Positions 6,289 to 14,798 of a stretch of DNA of 17,914 nt are shown here, piece by piece (the stretch's first letter is position 1; each line of letters begins with the position of its first letter). A program made the translations under genes and the position numbers. The stretch comes from JBJFCE01 sp051888775 (GTDB lineage: Bacteria > Bacillota > Clostridia > Lachnospirales > Lachnospiraceae), in contig JBJFCE010000018.1 in the NCBI GenBank assembly GCA_051888775.1, forward strand, positions 1-17,914, in the 5' to 3' direction. The notes under the pieces were generated by a model that worked only from the letters and a program-made list of their open reading frames with translations, was not told the DNA's origin and made no database searches.

Positions 6289-8609
6289 TATCCTGCAAAT
6301 GCCAGCGCGATGACTTCATCCATATTCTCCACAAAATGAATGGTAAGTCCTCCCGTGATTTCTTTAGATATTTCCTCCACATCCCTTTCGTTTTCCTTCG
6401 GAACAAGCACGGTCGTAATGCCGGCTGTCGCCGCCGCAAGCAGCTTTTCTTTTAATCCGCCGATCGGCAGAACGCGCCCACGCAGCGTAATCTCACCTGT
6501 CATGGCAAGATCCGCTTTCACCGGAATTCCGGTGATCGCCGACAGCATCGCTGTTGCCATTGTGATTCCGGCACTGGGACCGTCCTTGGGAACAGCGCCT
6601 TCCGGGATATGTATGTGGAAATCATTTTTCTTAAAGCAGTCTGCCGGAATATGATACTTACTGCTGACGGAACGGATATAACTGATCCCCGCCATGGCAG
6701 ATTCTTTCATCACATCTCCCAGCTGTCCGGTCAGTTCGATCTCTCCTTTACCCGGCATCTTATTGACCTCTATCTGCAGTGTTTCCCCACCGACACTGGT
6801 CCATGCAAGTCCTCTGACGATCCCGACCTCATCGGTCTGATTTTTCTGATCCGGACGATATTTTATCTTCCCGAGATAATGTTCCAGATTATTGCATGTG
6901 ACACGAACCGTCTTCTTATGACCCTGTAAAATCTCGCGTGCCGCCTTTCGGCAGATCTGACCGATCTTCCGCTCCAGCTCACGCACACCGGCCTCTCTCG
7001 TATAGCCGCTGATGATCTGCTTTAATGCAGTGTCGCTGACGGACAGCTGCGCCGGCTTTAATCCGTTTCTCGTAAAGAGCTTCGGTATCAGATGTTCCTT
7101 TGCGATATGGAACTTTTCATTTGCGGTATAACTTGTGACCTCGATGATCTCCATACGGTCTAATAACGGTCTTGCAATCGTTTCCACACTGTTTGCCGTT
7201 GCAATAAAGAACACCTCGGACAGATCCACCGGGATTTCCACATAATGATCCCGGAAATGACTGTTCTGTTCTCCGTCCAATACCTCTAAAAGTGCAGATG
7301 CGGTATCTCCTTTATAATCACTGCTGACTTTATCGATTTCATCCAAAAGGATCAGCGGATTTTTGACTCCCGCCTGACGCAGTCCCTGGATCATGTGTCC
7401 CGGCATGGCTCCCACATAGGTTCTGCGATGTCCTCTGATCTCGGCTTCATCCCGCACACCGCCAAGGCAGATTCGGATATATTTTTTATTCAGCGCTTCC
7501 GCAACCGACTTTGCAATCGAAGTCTTACCGGTTCCCGGAGGTCCTACCAGACAGATAATCGTACTGTCGCTTTTCTTGGTCAGGCTGCGTACCGCAAGAA
7601 ATTCAAGAATACGCTCCTTGACCTTTTCCATTCCGAAATGATCCCGCTCCAGAATCTCCTCTGCATGTGCGATATCTTTATTGTCCTTTGACATCTTATC
7701 CCACGGAAGCTCTAGCAGTGTCTCGATATAGGCACGCTCCACGGCACTCTCTGAGCTGCTGCCTGCAATGCTCTTAAAACGCGCTATTTCTTTGCGTATC
7801 TTCTCCTTAACTTCTCCCGACGCTTTCAGCTTTTCCACTGCCTCCGCAAACTGATCGGCATCCGAAAAAGTATGATCGTCTCCGAGTTCCTCACGGATAT
7901 ATCCCAGCTGTTCCCGCAACAGGTATTCTTTCTGGTTCTTTTCTACCCGTTCTTTGACCCCCTGACTCAGTTCTACCTTGATCTTGGCAACCTCCACCTC
8001 ATGATAGATCAGATCTGCCGCGATCCGGTATCGCTCTGTCACATTGACAGCCTCAAGAACCTCCTGCTTTCTGCGATAATCCACCGGCATATTCATAACT
8101 GCCTGATCAATACCTCTGCCGAGTGTATCAATCTCATCCATATGCAGACCGAAAGCTTTTCCTACTTTCGGATAATACTGACCGTACAGTCCGACCAGTT
8201 CCTTGATATGAGAAAGGCATGCCTCCTGCTCCGGAGAATCCGGCTCGTCTTCATCCTCAAGAATCTCATAGCTGCCTTCCAGATACAGTTCACTTTCAGT
8301 CAATTCCCGCAAACGCGCTCTGTATTTTCCTTCTACCATCACCCGCAACACTTTGCCGGGCAGCTTGGTAATCTGCCTGATCACGGCAATTGTTCCGACA
8401 GAATACAGATCTGCAACTGTCGGATCCAGAATCTGGGCATCCTTCTGAGTCACCAGCAGAATCTGCTGACCCTGCATCATGGCACGTTCCACGGCAGCCA
8501 CGGATTTTTTTCGGTTTAAATCAAAATGTATGATCAAATGAGGAAATACCGTTAATCCCCGCAATGCAACTACCGGCATGACCTCCGTCTGAATTTCCAA
8601 TTCTTCCAT
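6288..8609 (-). CDS. lon: ATP-dependent protease Lon (LonA type)
   Basis: This 773-residue cytosolic AAA+ serine protease degrades misfolded and regulatory proteins. It has the full LonA layout: an N-terminal substrate-binding domain (about 10-205), a coiled segment, the AAA+ domain with Walker A GPPGTGKT (356-363) and Walker B LLDEID (421-426), and the C-terminal peptidase with catalytic S679 (DGPSAG) and K722 (GGLKEK). The length and catalytic numbering agree with the E. coli enzyme. I place the start at 8609, preceded by GGGGAGAAG. The open frame continues upstream to an ATG at 8681, but that codon lies inside a terminator-like hairpin and the extra 24 residues have no Lon similarity that I recognise. 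It lies between clpX and engB. A short palindrome at 8623-8640 sits just before the ribosome binding site. Confidence 0.97.
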   Translation of the reverse strand: MEELEIQTEVMPVVALRGLTVFPHLIIHFDLNRKKSVAAVERAMMQGQQILLVTQKDAQILDPTVADLYSVGTIAVIRQITKLPGKVLRVMVEGKYRARLRELTESELYLEGSYEILEDEDEPDSPEQEACLSHIKELVGLYGQYYPKVGKAFGLHMDEIDTLGRGIDQAVMNMPVDYRRKQEVLEAVNVTERYRIAADLIYHEVEVAKIKVELSQGVKERVEKNQKEYLLREQLGYIREELGDDHTFSDADQFAEAVEKLKASGEVKEKIRKEIARFKSIAGSSSESAVERAYIETLLELPWDKMSKDNKDIAHAEEILERDHFGMEKVKERILEFLAVRSLTKKSDSTIICLVGPPGTGKTSIAKSVAEALNKKYIRICLGGVRDEAEIRGHRRTYVGAMPGHMIQGLRQAGVKNPLILLDEIDKVSSDYKGDTASALLEVLDGEQNSHFRDHYVEIPVDLSEVFFIATANSVETIARPLLDRMEIIEVTSYTANEKFHIAKEHLIPKLFTRNGLKPAQLSVSDTALKQIISGYTREAGVRELERKIGQICRKAAREILQGHKKTVRVTCNNLEHYLGKIKYRPDQKNQTDEVGIVRGLAWTSVGGETLQIEVNKMPGKGEIELTGQLGDVMKESAMAGISYIRSVSSKYHIPADCFKKNDFHIHIPEGAVPKDGPSAGITMATAMLSAITGIPVKADLAMTGEITLRGRVLPIGGLKEKLLAAATAGITTVLVPKENERDVEEISKEITGGLTIHFVENMDEVIALAFAG

Positions 8610-8622
8610 TTTCTTCTCCCCA

Positions 8623-8640
8623 GTCCGTATACTTACGGAC
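8623..8640 (-). repeat. 18-nt palindrome directly upstream of the lon ribosome binding site
   Basis: GTCCGTA (8623-8629) pairs perfectly with TACGGAC (8634-8640) around a TACT loop. The CTTACGGACA word (8632-8641) echoes the repeat core at 3184-3253. In the transcript it would form a 7-bp hairpin ending about 3-5 nt before the GGGGAGAAG of lon. Confidence 0.6.
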
Positions 8641-8677
8641 ACAGTCTTTTCATCTTTCATTTCCATTCCATAAATGC

Positions 8678-8707
8678 ACAAAACGCCGCCATCAGGCGAC
8701 GTTTTGT
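8678..8707 (-). terminator. Terminator-like hairpin between clpX and lon
   Basis: The arms 8678-8690 and 8695-8707 form a 13-bp stem with a 4-nt loop. The one imperfect pair is G.U in minus-strand RNA but a C.A mismatch in plus-strand RNA, which fits a minus-strand transcript. The 3' side of the stem ends GCGUUUUGU. It lies 38 nt after the clpX stop and probably gives at least partial termination before lon. Confidence 0.65.
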
Positions 8708-8744
8708 CATCATTTCGTCAATCAACTTGCTTCCGCAGGACTCT

Positions 8745-9992
8745 TCATCGTCTTTCCGCATGAATTACCGTAGGTTCACTTACTCCGTCCACGACATCCT
8801 TTGTGATGATACATTCTTCGATTGTTTCATCCGAAGGAATCTGATACATCAGATCCATCATGACAGACTCCATAATGGAACGCAGTCCTCTGGCACCTGT
8901 TTTTCTTTCCATCGCCTTTTCAGCAATTGCTTCAATGGCATCCGGCTCAAATGTCAGTTTGACATGATCGAAACTGAACAGCTTCTGATATTGCTTGATC
9001 AGTGCACTTTTCGGCTCCTTGAGAATCCTGATCAGTGCATTTTTGTCCAATCCTTCCAATGAAATATTGATCGGAACACGACCTACAAACTCTGGAATCA
9101 ATCCGAATTTTACAAGATCCTGAGGCGTTACCTGTGAAAGCAGCTTGCCCAGATCTTTCTCTGCTTTATCTGCAATCTCTGCATTGAAACCGATAGACTT
9201 TCGGTCCAGTCTGGTTTCCACGATCTTCTCAAGTCCGTCAAATGCACCGCCGCAGATAAAGAGAATATTGGTCGTATCAATTTGGATCAGTTCCTGATGA
9301 GGATGCTTTCTGCCGCCCTGCGGAGGTACGGAAGCAACCGTTCCCTCTACAATTTTTAACAGTGCCTGCTGAACGCCTTCACCTGATACATCTCTCGTAA
9401 TGGAGACGTTTTCGCTCTTTTTGGTAATCTTATCGATCTCGTCAATATAAATGATACCGTACTGTGCACGTTCCACATCATAATCGGCAGCCTGAATCAG
9501 CTTTAACAGGATGTTTTCCACATCTTCGCCGACATAACCGGCTTCAGTCAGTGTCGTTGCATCTGCAATCGCAAACGGTACATTGATGATCTTGGCCAAG
9601 GTCTGTGCCAGATAGGTTTTGCCGGAGCCGGTCGGTCCGATCATAATAATATTGCTCTTCTGGAGTTCTACACCGTCATCATCCTGCGGTGCCGTCACTC
9701 TCTTATAATGATTGTAAACGGCAACCGAAAGCACCTTTTTGGCCGCTTCCTGACCGATGACGTACTGATCCAGAAATTCTTTGATCTCTACCGGTTTTAA
9801 AAGATTGATCTCCAGATCTTCCGAAACCACTTCATCATCGACTTCTTCATCAATGATATCCGAGCAGATATCGACACACTCATCACAAATATAGACACCG
9901 GACGGCCCTGCTATCAACTTTTTCACCTGTTCCTGCGTTTTACCGCAAAAGGAACATCTGATTTCTTTGTCGTCTGAATTCTTTGAAGCCAT
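8745..9992 (-). CDS. clpX: ClpX, AAA+ unfoldase of the ClpXP protease
   Basis: This 415-residue ATPase unfolds tagged substrates and threads them into ClpP. The N-terminal zinc-binding domain has C13, C16, C36 and C39. The AAA+ module has Walker A GPTGSGKT (119-126), the pore loop GYVG (152-155) and Walker B IIYIDEID (180-187). The ClpP-docking loop carries IGF (267-269). Everything needed for function is present and the length is typical. The ATG at 9992 is preceded by GGGGAG with about 9 nt spacing. It is 41 nt downstream of clpP, so the two subunits of the protease are very likely cotranscribed. Confidence 0.98.
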   Translation of the reverse strand: MASKNSDDKEIRCSFCGKTQEQVKKLIAGPSGVYICDECVDICSDIIDEEVDDEVVSEDLEINLLKPVEIKEFLDQYVIGQEAAKKVLSVAVYNHYKRVTAPQDDDGVELQKSNIIMIGPTGSGKTYLAQTLAKIINVPFAIADATTLTEAGYVGEDVENILLKLIQAADYDVERAQYGIIYIDEIDKITKKSENVSITRDVSGEGVQQALLKIVEGTVASVPPQGGRKHPHQELIQIDTTNILFICGGAFDGLEKIVETRLDRKSIGFNAEIADKAEKDLGKLLSQVTPQDLVKFGLIPEFVGRVPINISLEGLDKNALIRILKEPKSALIKQYQKLFSFDHVKLTFEPDAIEAIAEKAMERKTGARGLRSIMESVMMDLMYQIPSDETIEECIITKDVVDGVSEPTVIHAERR

Positions 9993-10033
9993 TTGGCGTT
10001 ACTCCCCGGTCTTTCCTGTTATTTTATTACTTC

Positions 10034-10639
10034 TTAGTCTTCTTTCTTTTCGACTTCGGTACGATTGGACACAACTCTGTCAATCAGTCCGTAAGCCATT
10101 GCTTCCTCTGCAGTCTTCCAGTTATCACGCTCGGTATCCGCTGCAATTTCCTCATAAGGTCTTCCGGTATTCTGGGCAAGGATACGATTCAGACGCTCTT
10201 TTGTCTGCTGAATATGTCTTGCTGCAATCTCGATCTCGGTAGCCTGTCCCTGCGCTCCACCAAGCGGCTGATGAATCATGATCTCCGCATTGGGAAGTGC
10301 CAGTCTCTTTCCTTTGGCACCGCCTGCAAGCAGGAATGCACCCATGCTGGCAGCCATACCGATACACATGGTGGAAACATCACATTTCAGATACTGCATC
10401 GTATCATAGATTGCCATACCCGCCGTAACGGATCCTCCCGGACTGTTGATATACAGATGGATATCCTTGTCCGGATCCTCTGCCTCCAAAAACAGCATCT
10501 GTGCTACTACAAGGCTTGCCGTTGTATCGTTTACCTCTTCTCCGAGAAAAATGATTCTTTCCTTAAGTAATCTGGAAAAAATGTCATAGGAGCGTTCTCC
10601 GCGGCTCGTCTGTTCAATGACGTAAGGTACTAAACTCAT
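10034..10639 (-). CDS. clpP: ClpP, proteolytic subunit of the Clp protease
   Basis: This 201-residue serine peptidase forms the double heptameric chamber that works with ClpX. The catalytic triad is visible: S98 in GMAASMGAF, H123 in MIHQPLGG and D172 in ERDNW. The GGSVTAG oxyanion segment (68-74) is also present. The short N-terminal propeptide is typical. The ATG at 10639 follows AAAGGAGGTC with good spacing. The gene sits between tig and clpX as in many clostridia. The 128-nt gap to tig contains a promoter candidate (10697-10725), so clpP-clpX can probably be expressed apart from tig. I saw no CtsR-type direct repeat there. Confidence 0.98.
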   Translation of the reverse strand: MSLVPYVIEQTSRGERSYDIFSRLLKERIIFLGEEVNDTTASLVVAQMLFLEAEDPDKDIHLYINSPGGSVTAGMAIYDTMQYLKCDVSTMCIGMAASMGAFLLAGGAKGKRLALPNAEIMIHQPLGGAQGQATEIEIAARHIQQTKERLNRILAQNTGRPYEEIAADTERDNWKTAEEAMAYGLIDRVVSNRTEVEKKED

Positions 10640-10696
10640 GTCTTATGACCTCCTTTATGATCTCCTGATAATTTTAAGCATATCGCTTTTACTGCT

Positions 10697-10725
10697 ATTA
10701 TCCGGCGATTACTGAAAATCTTCAA
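10697..10725 (-). promoter_or_regulatory. Candidate vegetative promoter for clpP-clpX
   Basis: On the minus strand TTGAAG (complement of 10720-10725) and GATAAT (complement of 10697-10702) are separated by exactly 17 nt. This is a good sigma-A match in the tig-clpP gap, about 60 nt before the clpP ATG. Confidence 0.5.
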
Positions 10726-10767
10726 GAAACCATCCGCTTATTTTCGAATCTTTTAATATTTTTTAGA

Positions 10768-12054
10768 TTATTTTTCTTTTGCGTTGTTCACTACGAATTC
10801 CACTGCTTTTCTGATCGCAACATCAAGCATCAGCTCTTTCTTCTCTTTGTCACCGAGCAGCTCCTTCACTTTATCTGCTTCCATCTGATAGATCTCAGCC
10901 AGCTTCTTTACTTCTTCTTCGTAATCAGCATCATCGGTTGTAATGTTCTCTGCTGCTACGACAGCCTCCAGTACCAGTCTGGATTTGATTCTCTTTTCTG
11001 CTGTCGGTTTTACCTGCTCTAACATCTTGTCATGATCCAGACCTGTGAACTGATAATACTGCTCAAGCGTCAGACCCTGCATGGACAGTCTCTGTGCAAA
11101 ATCATCTACCATCTGTCTCTGCTGTGTCTCGATCATTGCTTCCGGAATATCCATCTTTGCATCTGCTACGATTGCTTCAATAACAGCTTCTTCCTTTTTA
11201 TCTTTTGCTTCTGCTTCTTTCTTCTCAGCCAGCTTTTTCTTTACATCTTCTTTGTACTCTGCAAGAGTGTCAAATTCGGAAACTTCGCTTGCAAATTCAT
11301 CATCCAGCTCCGGAAGCTCCTTCTCCTTGATCTCCTTTACGGTACACTTAAATACAGCTGCCTTGCCCTTTAAGTTCTCTGCCTGATAATCCTCAGGGAA
11401 AGTAACGTTTACTTCTACTTCCTTATTCAGCTCGGCACCGACAAGCTGCTCCTCAAAGCCCGGAATGAATGCACCGGAACCGATGGTCAGAGGATAATTC
11501 TCACCCTTGCCGCCTTCAAATGCAACACCGTCTACAAAGCCTTCAAAATCAAGCACGGTCATATCACCGTCTTTTACTGCTCTGTCTTCTACTGTGATCT
11601 CTCTTGCATTGCTCTCACGCTCTTTGTCAATTGCCGCATTTACTTCATCTTCGGTAACTTCGGTATCGATCTTGTCAATCTTTACACCTTTGTATTTTCC
11701 AAGGGAAACTTCCGGCTTTAACGCAACCATTGCAGTAAAGACAAAAGGCTTGCCTTCTTCGATCTGTGTAACTTCGATGGAAGGCTGGGATACGATTTCT
11801 TCCTCACACTCATCCAGCGCTTTTGCATAAGCTTCCGGAATCAGAATATTGGCTGCATCCTCAAGAAATACACCCTTTCCGTACATCTGCTCGATCATCT
11901 TGCGGGGTACCTTGCCTTTACGGAAGCCCGGAACGCTGATCTTATTTTTACTTCTCTGATATGCGGTTTCAATCGCTTTATCCAGTTCCTCTGCGGATGT
12001 TTCAATGGTCAGTTTTGCCATGTTTTTTTCCAGTTTTTCAACCTGTAAACTCAT
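10768..12054 (-). CDS. tig: Trigger factor, ribosome-associated chaperone and prolyl isomerase
   Basis: This 428-residue protein binds the ribosome exit tunnel through L23 and shields nascent chains. The ribosome-binding signature GFRKGKVP lies at 43-50. A FKBP-type peptidyl-prolyl isomerase domain follows (about 160-245), and then the long helical C-terminal chaperone arms, rich in Glu and Lys. The length is normal. The ATG at 12054 has a TAAGGAGG site just upstream. It heads the tig-clpP-clpX-lon-engB run, the conserved Firmicute arrangement that ties folding to degradation. Confidence 0.97.
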   Translation of the reverse strand: MSLQVEKLEKNMAKLTIETSAEELDKAIETAYQRSKNKISVPGFRKGKVPRKMIEQMYGKGVFLEDAANILIPEAYAKALDECEEEIVSQPSIEVTQIEEGKPFVFTAMVALKPEVSLGKYKGVKIDKIDTEVTEDEVNAAIDKERESNAREITVEDRAVKDGDMTVLDFEGFVDGVAFEGGKGENYPLTIGSGAFIPGFEEQLVGAELNKEVEVNVTFPEDYQAENLKGKAAVFKCTVKEIKEKELPELDDEFASEVSEFDTLAEYKEDVKKKLAEKKEAEAKDKKEEAVIEAIVADAKMDIPEAMIETQQRQMVDDFAQRLSMQGLTLEQYYQFTGLDHDKMLEQVKPTAEKRIKSRLVLEAVVAAENITTDDADYEEEVKKLAEIYQMEADKVKELLGDKEKKELMLDVAIRKAVEFVVNNAKEK

Positions 12055-12091
12055 GTTATGTTTTCCTCCTTAACGTCCTACCGTGAATCTC

Positions 12092-12120
12092 ATTATATGT
12101 CCATTATCCCATATTCACAG
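12092..12120 (-). promoter_or_regulatory. Candidate promoter for tig
   Basis: On the minus strand TATAAT (complement of 12092-12097) lies 17 nt after CTGTGA (complement of 12115-12120). The -10 box is perfect and the -35 box matches the consensus at 3 of 6 positions. It is about 38 nt before the tig ATG. The region 12121-12156 is AT-rich and shows no clear terminator for the upstream ABC gene. Confidence 0.5.
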
Positions 12121-12156
12121 TCATTGTAACAGTATATCATAGCTTTTCAAAAAAAA

Positions 12157-13500
12157 CTAGTTCTTTTTGGCAAACTGCACACACTTTGCGTCAAATAACG
12201 CTATATCATTTTCCTGATGTGTGGTAAACAACAGACTTCTGCCGTCCTGATGTGCCAAAATAAATGCCGCTGTCCTCTCTCTGTTCTCCTCATCCAGTCC
12301 CGTAAAAGGTTCATCCATCAGGAGCAGATTCCCGCCCGCAAGGCAGGCACGCACTACCGCCACCCGACGTCTCATGCCTCCGCTTAACTGATCGACCGGC
12401 CGGTCCAGCGCCTCTCCCGGCAAAAGTTCCTGCAATGCCTGACGAATCTGCTCCTCATTTTCTTTCAGGCAGACCATCTTCACATTATCGACCGCACTGT
12501 AAGAAGAGCAAAGCCGATCTTCCTGAAAAACGCTTGATGCCTTTACATGGTCCTGTAAAAGCAGCAGTCTAAACCATGTGGTCTTACCGCAGCCGGACTC
12601 TCCCATGATGCCGACTCTGTCACATTGGGATAAGGTAAGTTCCGGCGTTTGTATGCGTGTGCCGCTGTCATACTTTTTTTCCATGGGTGCAAAGGCAAAT
12701 GCACTCTCCCGCTCCGGCTGCTTTTCCCTGCTGCCGCAAAGTACACAGATTCTGGCACTTCCAAGCCACTCAAGCAGTGCCAGGATTCCTTTCTCACACA
12801 GGAAGCTGAGCAGCAATACGACTACGGTCCATGCAAGCACCCCTTCGGTATCCAGATAGATTTTGGACAGATACATTTTTTCTCCGATGGAGAATTCCGG
12901 TATCCCGATAACTTCCGCTGCGATCCCTGACTTAAACGCCATTCCGATCGTCACCCGCACCGCACTGAGCAGATAGGGCATCAGCGCAGGGCGATATATA
13001 TGCAGGATCCTGTTCATACACCGCATGGAAAAGCTTTCAGCCATCTCCAGCATGTCCTTTGGCGTCTGCGAAAGTCCGGTCCATGTGTTAATGTAAATAT
13101 AAGGAAATACCACCAGAAATGCGATCGGAACCGCCAGATTCTTAGAACCTGCCCAGATCAATACCAATACCACAAATGCCGCTACCGGTATCGCTTTCAT
13201 CGCCGCAACCACAGGCTCCAGAAAAAGCTTTACCATCCGAAAACGGTATGCCAGACTGCCGAATACAAGTCCTGCCAAAAGTCCCGAAAAAAAGCCTGCC
13301 AGAATCCGGCACAACGTTCCTGCTACGGAAAGGTAGAAAGAACGTTTTCCCAATTCCTCAAAAAGCCGCAGCAATACATCCACCGGTCCGGCAAGCAATA
13401 TTTTATTGTGAATCAGATAAGCAACGCCCTGCCAGACTGCCAGCCAGAATATCAGCACGGCAGCCTTGACCCATACACTGCTTTTTCTCTTGTCTTTCAT
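12157..13500 (-). CDS. Fused ABC transporter permease and ATPase, NitT/TauT/SsuBC type
   Basis: One 447-residue chain joins the permease and ATPase that are normally separate in SsuABC/TauABC-type importers. Residues 1-250 form a membrane permease with about six hydrophobic segments and an EAA-type loop at about 152-175, where the ATPase docks. Residues about 265-447 form the ATPase: Walker A GESGCGKTT (300-308), Q-loop Q326, signature LSGGM (372-376), Walker B LLLMDEP (392-398) and switch H428. The ATPase is compact. Only 17 residues separate Walker A from the Q-loop glutamine, about half the spacing in SsuB, so part of the antiparallel beta region is missing; the motif residues are intact. 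The frame runs straight through, so the fusion is real unless there is a sequencing error. It follows the receptor lipoprotein gene by 61 nt. A homodimer would supply two permease and two ATPase units. The substrate is unknown. Confidence 0.9.
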   Translation of the reverse strand: MKDKRKSSVWVKAAVLIFWLAVWQGVAYLIHNKILLAGPVDVLLRLFEELGKRSFYLSVAGTLCRILAGFFSGLLAGLVFGSLAYRFRMVKLFLEPVVAAMKAIPVAAFVVLVLIWAGSKNLAVPIAFLVVFPYIYINTWTGLSQTPKDMLEMAESFSMRCMNRILHIYRPALMPYLLSAVRVTIGMAFKSGIAAEVIGIPEFSIGEKMYLSKIYLDTEGVLAWTVVVLLLSFLCEKGILALLEWLGSARICVLCGSREKQPERESAFAFAPMEKKYDSGTRIQTPELTLSQCDRVGIMGESGCGKTTWFRLLLLQDHVKASSVFQEDRLCSSYSAVDNVKMVCLKENEEQIRQALQELLPGEALDRPVDQLSGGMRRRVAVVRACLAGGNLLLMDEPFTGLDEENRERTAAFILAHQDGRSLLFTTHQENDIALFDAKCVQFAKKN

Positions 13501-13561
13501 ACAAAAGCCTCATTCATCACCAAATCCAAAACGCGGATCAGAAAACATATGCACCGCAGTT

Positions 13562-14575
13562 TTACGGAATATAATAGAAATCATCCCCCGGAAGTGAGCC
13601 GCCCACAAAAGATGCATCCTGATCGGCAAGCACTTTCAGATATCCGGAAAGTGCGCTTTTCATCTCTTCTCCGTCCATAAAGATAATATTACAATACGGA
13701 AGTGCTTTCTGCGCAACTGCCGCTTTTTCCACGATACCATAATTCTCTATGAGTTGTGCCGCTTCTTCTATATGATCGTTGGCATACTGTGCAGACTGCT
13801 CATGCTCCTGTAGGAACGTCATAACCGTTTCCGGATATGCTTCCAGAAATTCCTTTCGCACGACTGTCACTCCTGTTACCAGCATGCTGCCGCTTTCTCC
13901 CTGAACGGCATTCCACTGCGCGGTCATATCCAGAACCGTCACAATATCCGTATTCTGGAGCTGTAACGCAGTGACATACGGCTGAGGCAGCAGTCCGACC
14001 GCATCCGGCTGTTGGGCCAATACCGCAGCTACCTCCGCAGATTCTGACTTGTATTCCAATGTGACCTCGGACAGATCAATACCGTTTTGTGCAAGCAGAT
14101 ATTGTAATACAAAATCCGGCGTTGTTCCTTTTCCGGTCAGATAGATTGTTCTGCCCTTCAAATCTTCCATGGTCGTAATACTGTCATCCGCAGATACAAT
14201 ATACAAAACGCCGAGCGTATTGATGTCGATGACACAGACACCTCCCTCGGTCTTTTGATACAGTACGGATGCCACATTTGCCGGAACCAGTACAATATCC
14301 AGATCTCCGGAGATCACGGACGGAAGCAGCATGTCCGCAGTTGCTTCCATTGTAAATTCATAATGATTGTCTGTCTGATTCTGCTCATTCAATTCCATCA
14401 GACGTACTAATCCCATAGAAGTCGGACCCTTCATGGAACCGATGCGCACTACCTCTGCCAATTCGTTTTCTACCGTATCCTGCCCGTCCGCTGTCCCCTG
14501 CTTGCCGCAGCCGACCAACATCAGCCCCGACAGTAACACTGCCATAAATTTGATCAAAGTTCTTTTTTTTATCAT
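13562..14575 (-). CDS. Substrate-binding lipoprotein of a NitT/TauT-type ABC importer
   Basis: This 337-residue extracytoplasmic receptor is anchored by lipid. A basic N terminus (MIKKR) and hydrophobic stretch lead to the lipobox LVGC, with the lipidated cysteine at 23. The mature part has the periplasmic-binding fold of the SsuA/NMT1/ThiY group, including an early MKGPTSMGLVRLM and the segment DLKGRTIYLTGKGTTPDF in the middle. Related proteins bind sulfonates, nitrate analogues, thiamine precursors or unknown small organics; the ligand here cannot be read from sequence. AGGAGGAG lies just before the ATG. It is the first gene of a two-gene operon with the fused permease-ATPase. Confidence 0.88.
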   Translation of the reverse strand: MIKKRTLIKFMAVLLSGLMLVGCGKQGTADGQDTVENELAEVVRIGSMKGPTSMGLVRLMELNEQNQTDNHYEFTMEATADMLLPSVISGDLDIVLVPANVASVLYQKTEGGVCVIDINTLGVLYIVSADDSITTMEDLKGRTIYLTGKGTTPDFVLQYLLAQNGIDLSEVTLEYKSESAEVAAVLAQQPDAVGLLPQPYVTALQLQNTDIVTVLDMTAQWNAVQGESGSMLVTGVTVVRKEFLEAYPETVMTFLQEHEQSAQYANDHIEEAAQLIENYGIVEKAAVAQKALPYCNIIFMDGEEMKSALSGYLKVLADQDASFVGGSLPGDDFYYIP

Positions 14576-14630
14576 AACACTCCTCCTGTTCGTCCATCCC
14601 TTCCGGATGACCGTGTGCTATTCCGTTAAA

Positions 14631-14659
14631 AATATAACACACTCTTTTCCACCCTTCAA
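14631..14659 (-). promoter_or_regulatory. Sigma-A-like promoter of the ABC transporter operon
   Basis: On the minus strand TTGAAG (complement of 14654-14659), a 17-nt spacer and TATATT (complement of 14631-14636) form a good vegetative promoter. The leader to the lipoprotein ATG at 14575 would be about 50 nt. I see no riboswitch fold in it. Confidence 0.6.
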
Positions 14660-14686
14660 CCCCAAAACGTATCCACCATATCAACA

Positions 14687-14727
14687 GGGCTGCCGCACTT
14701 ACGATAAAATCGTAAGCACAACAGCCC
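14687..14727 (-). terminator. 19-bp RNA hairpin between the spore protein gene and the ABC operon
   Basis: The arms 14687-14705 and 14709-14727 surround a 3-nt loop. As minus-strand RNA all 19 positions pair, four of them as G.U. As plus-strand RNA those four would be A.C mismatches. This points to selection on a minus-strand transcript. The following sequence is UGUUGAU, only weakly U-rich. It may be a terminator for the spore gene or an insulator upstream of the ABC promoter. Confidence 0.5.
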
Positions 14728-14754
14728 CGCCTAAAAATTGATGCTCTTTTTATG

Positions 14755-14773
14755 CCCGGTGAGACCGGGCTTC
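14755..14773 (-). other. GC-rich 7-bp hairpin downstream of the spore protein gene
   Basis: GCCCGGT and ACCGGGC pair around a GAG loop (CTC on the minus strand). It is followed on the minus strand by ATAAAAAG, so it is not a classical terminator. It may stabilise the 3' end of the spore protein mRNA. Confidence 0.4.
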
Positions 14774-14798
14774 TACATCCACAAAAGCCACTCGGCTA

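Noticed and set aside
7872..8519. A 215-codon plus-strand open frame
   Set aside because: It is fully antisense to lon, and its composition (Phe, His, Leu, Ile, Gln rich) is what the reverse of a Glu/Lys/Asp-rich gene gives.
12121..12156. An intrinsic terminator between the ABC fusion gene and tig
   Set aside because: There is an A-run but no stem-loop. Transcription may run on into tig.
13000..13680. A 226-codon plus-strand open frame rich in His, Lys and Gln
   Set aside because: It is antisense to the ABC fusion gene and the lipoprotein gene, with no domain and no start signal.
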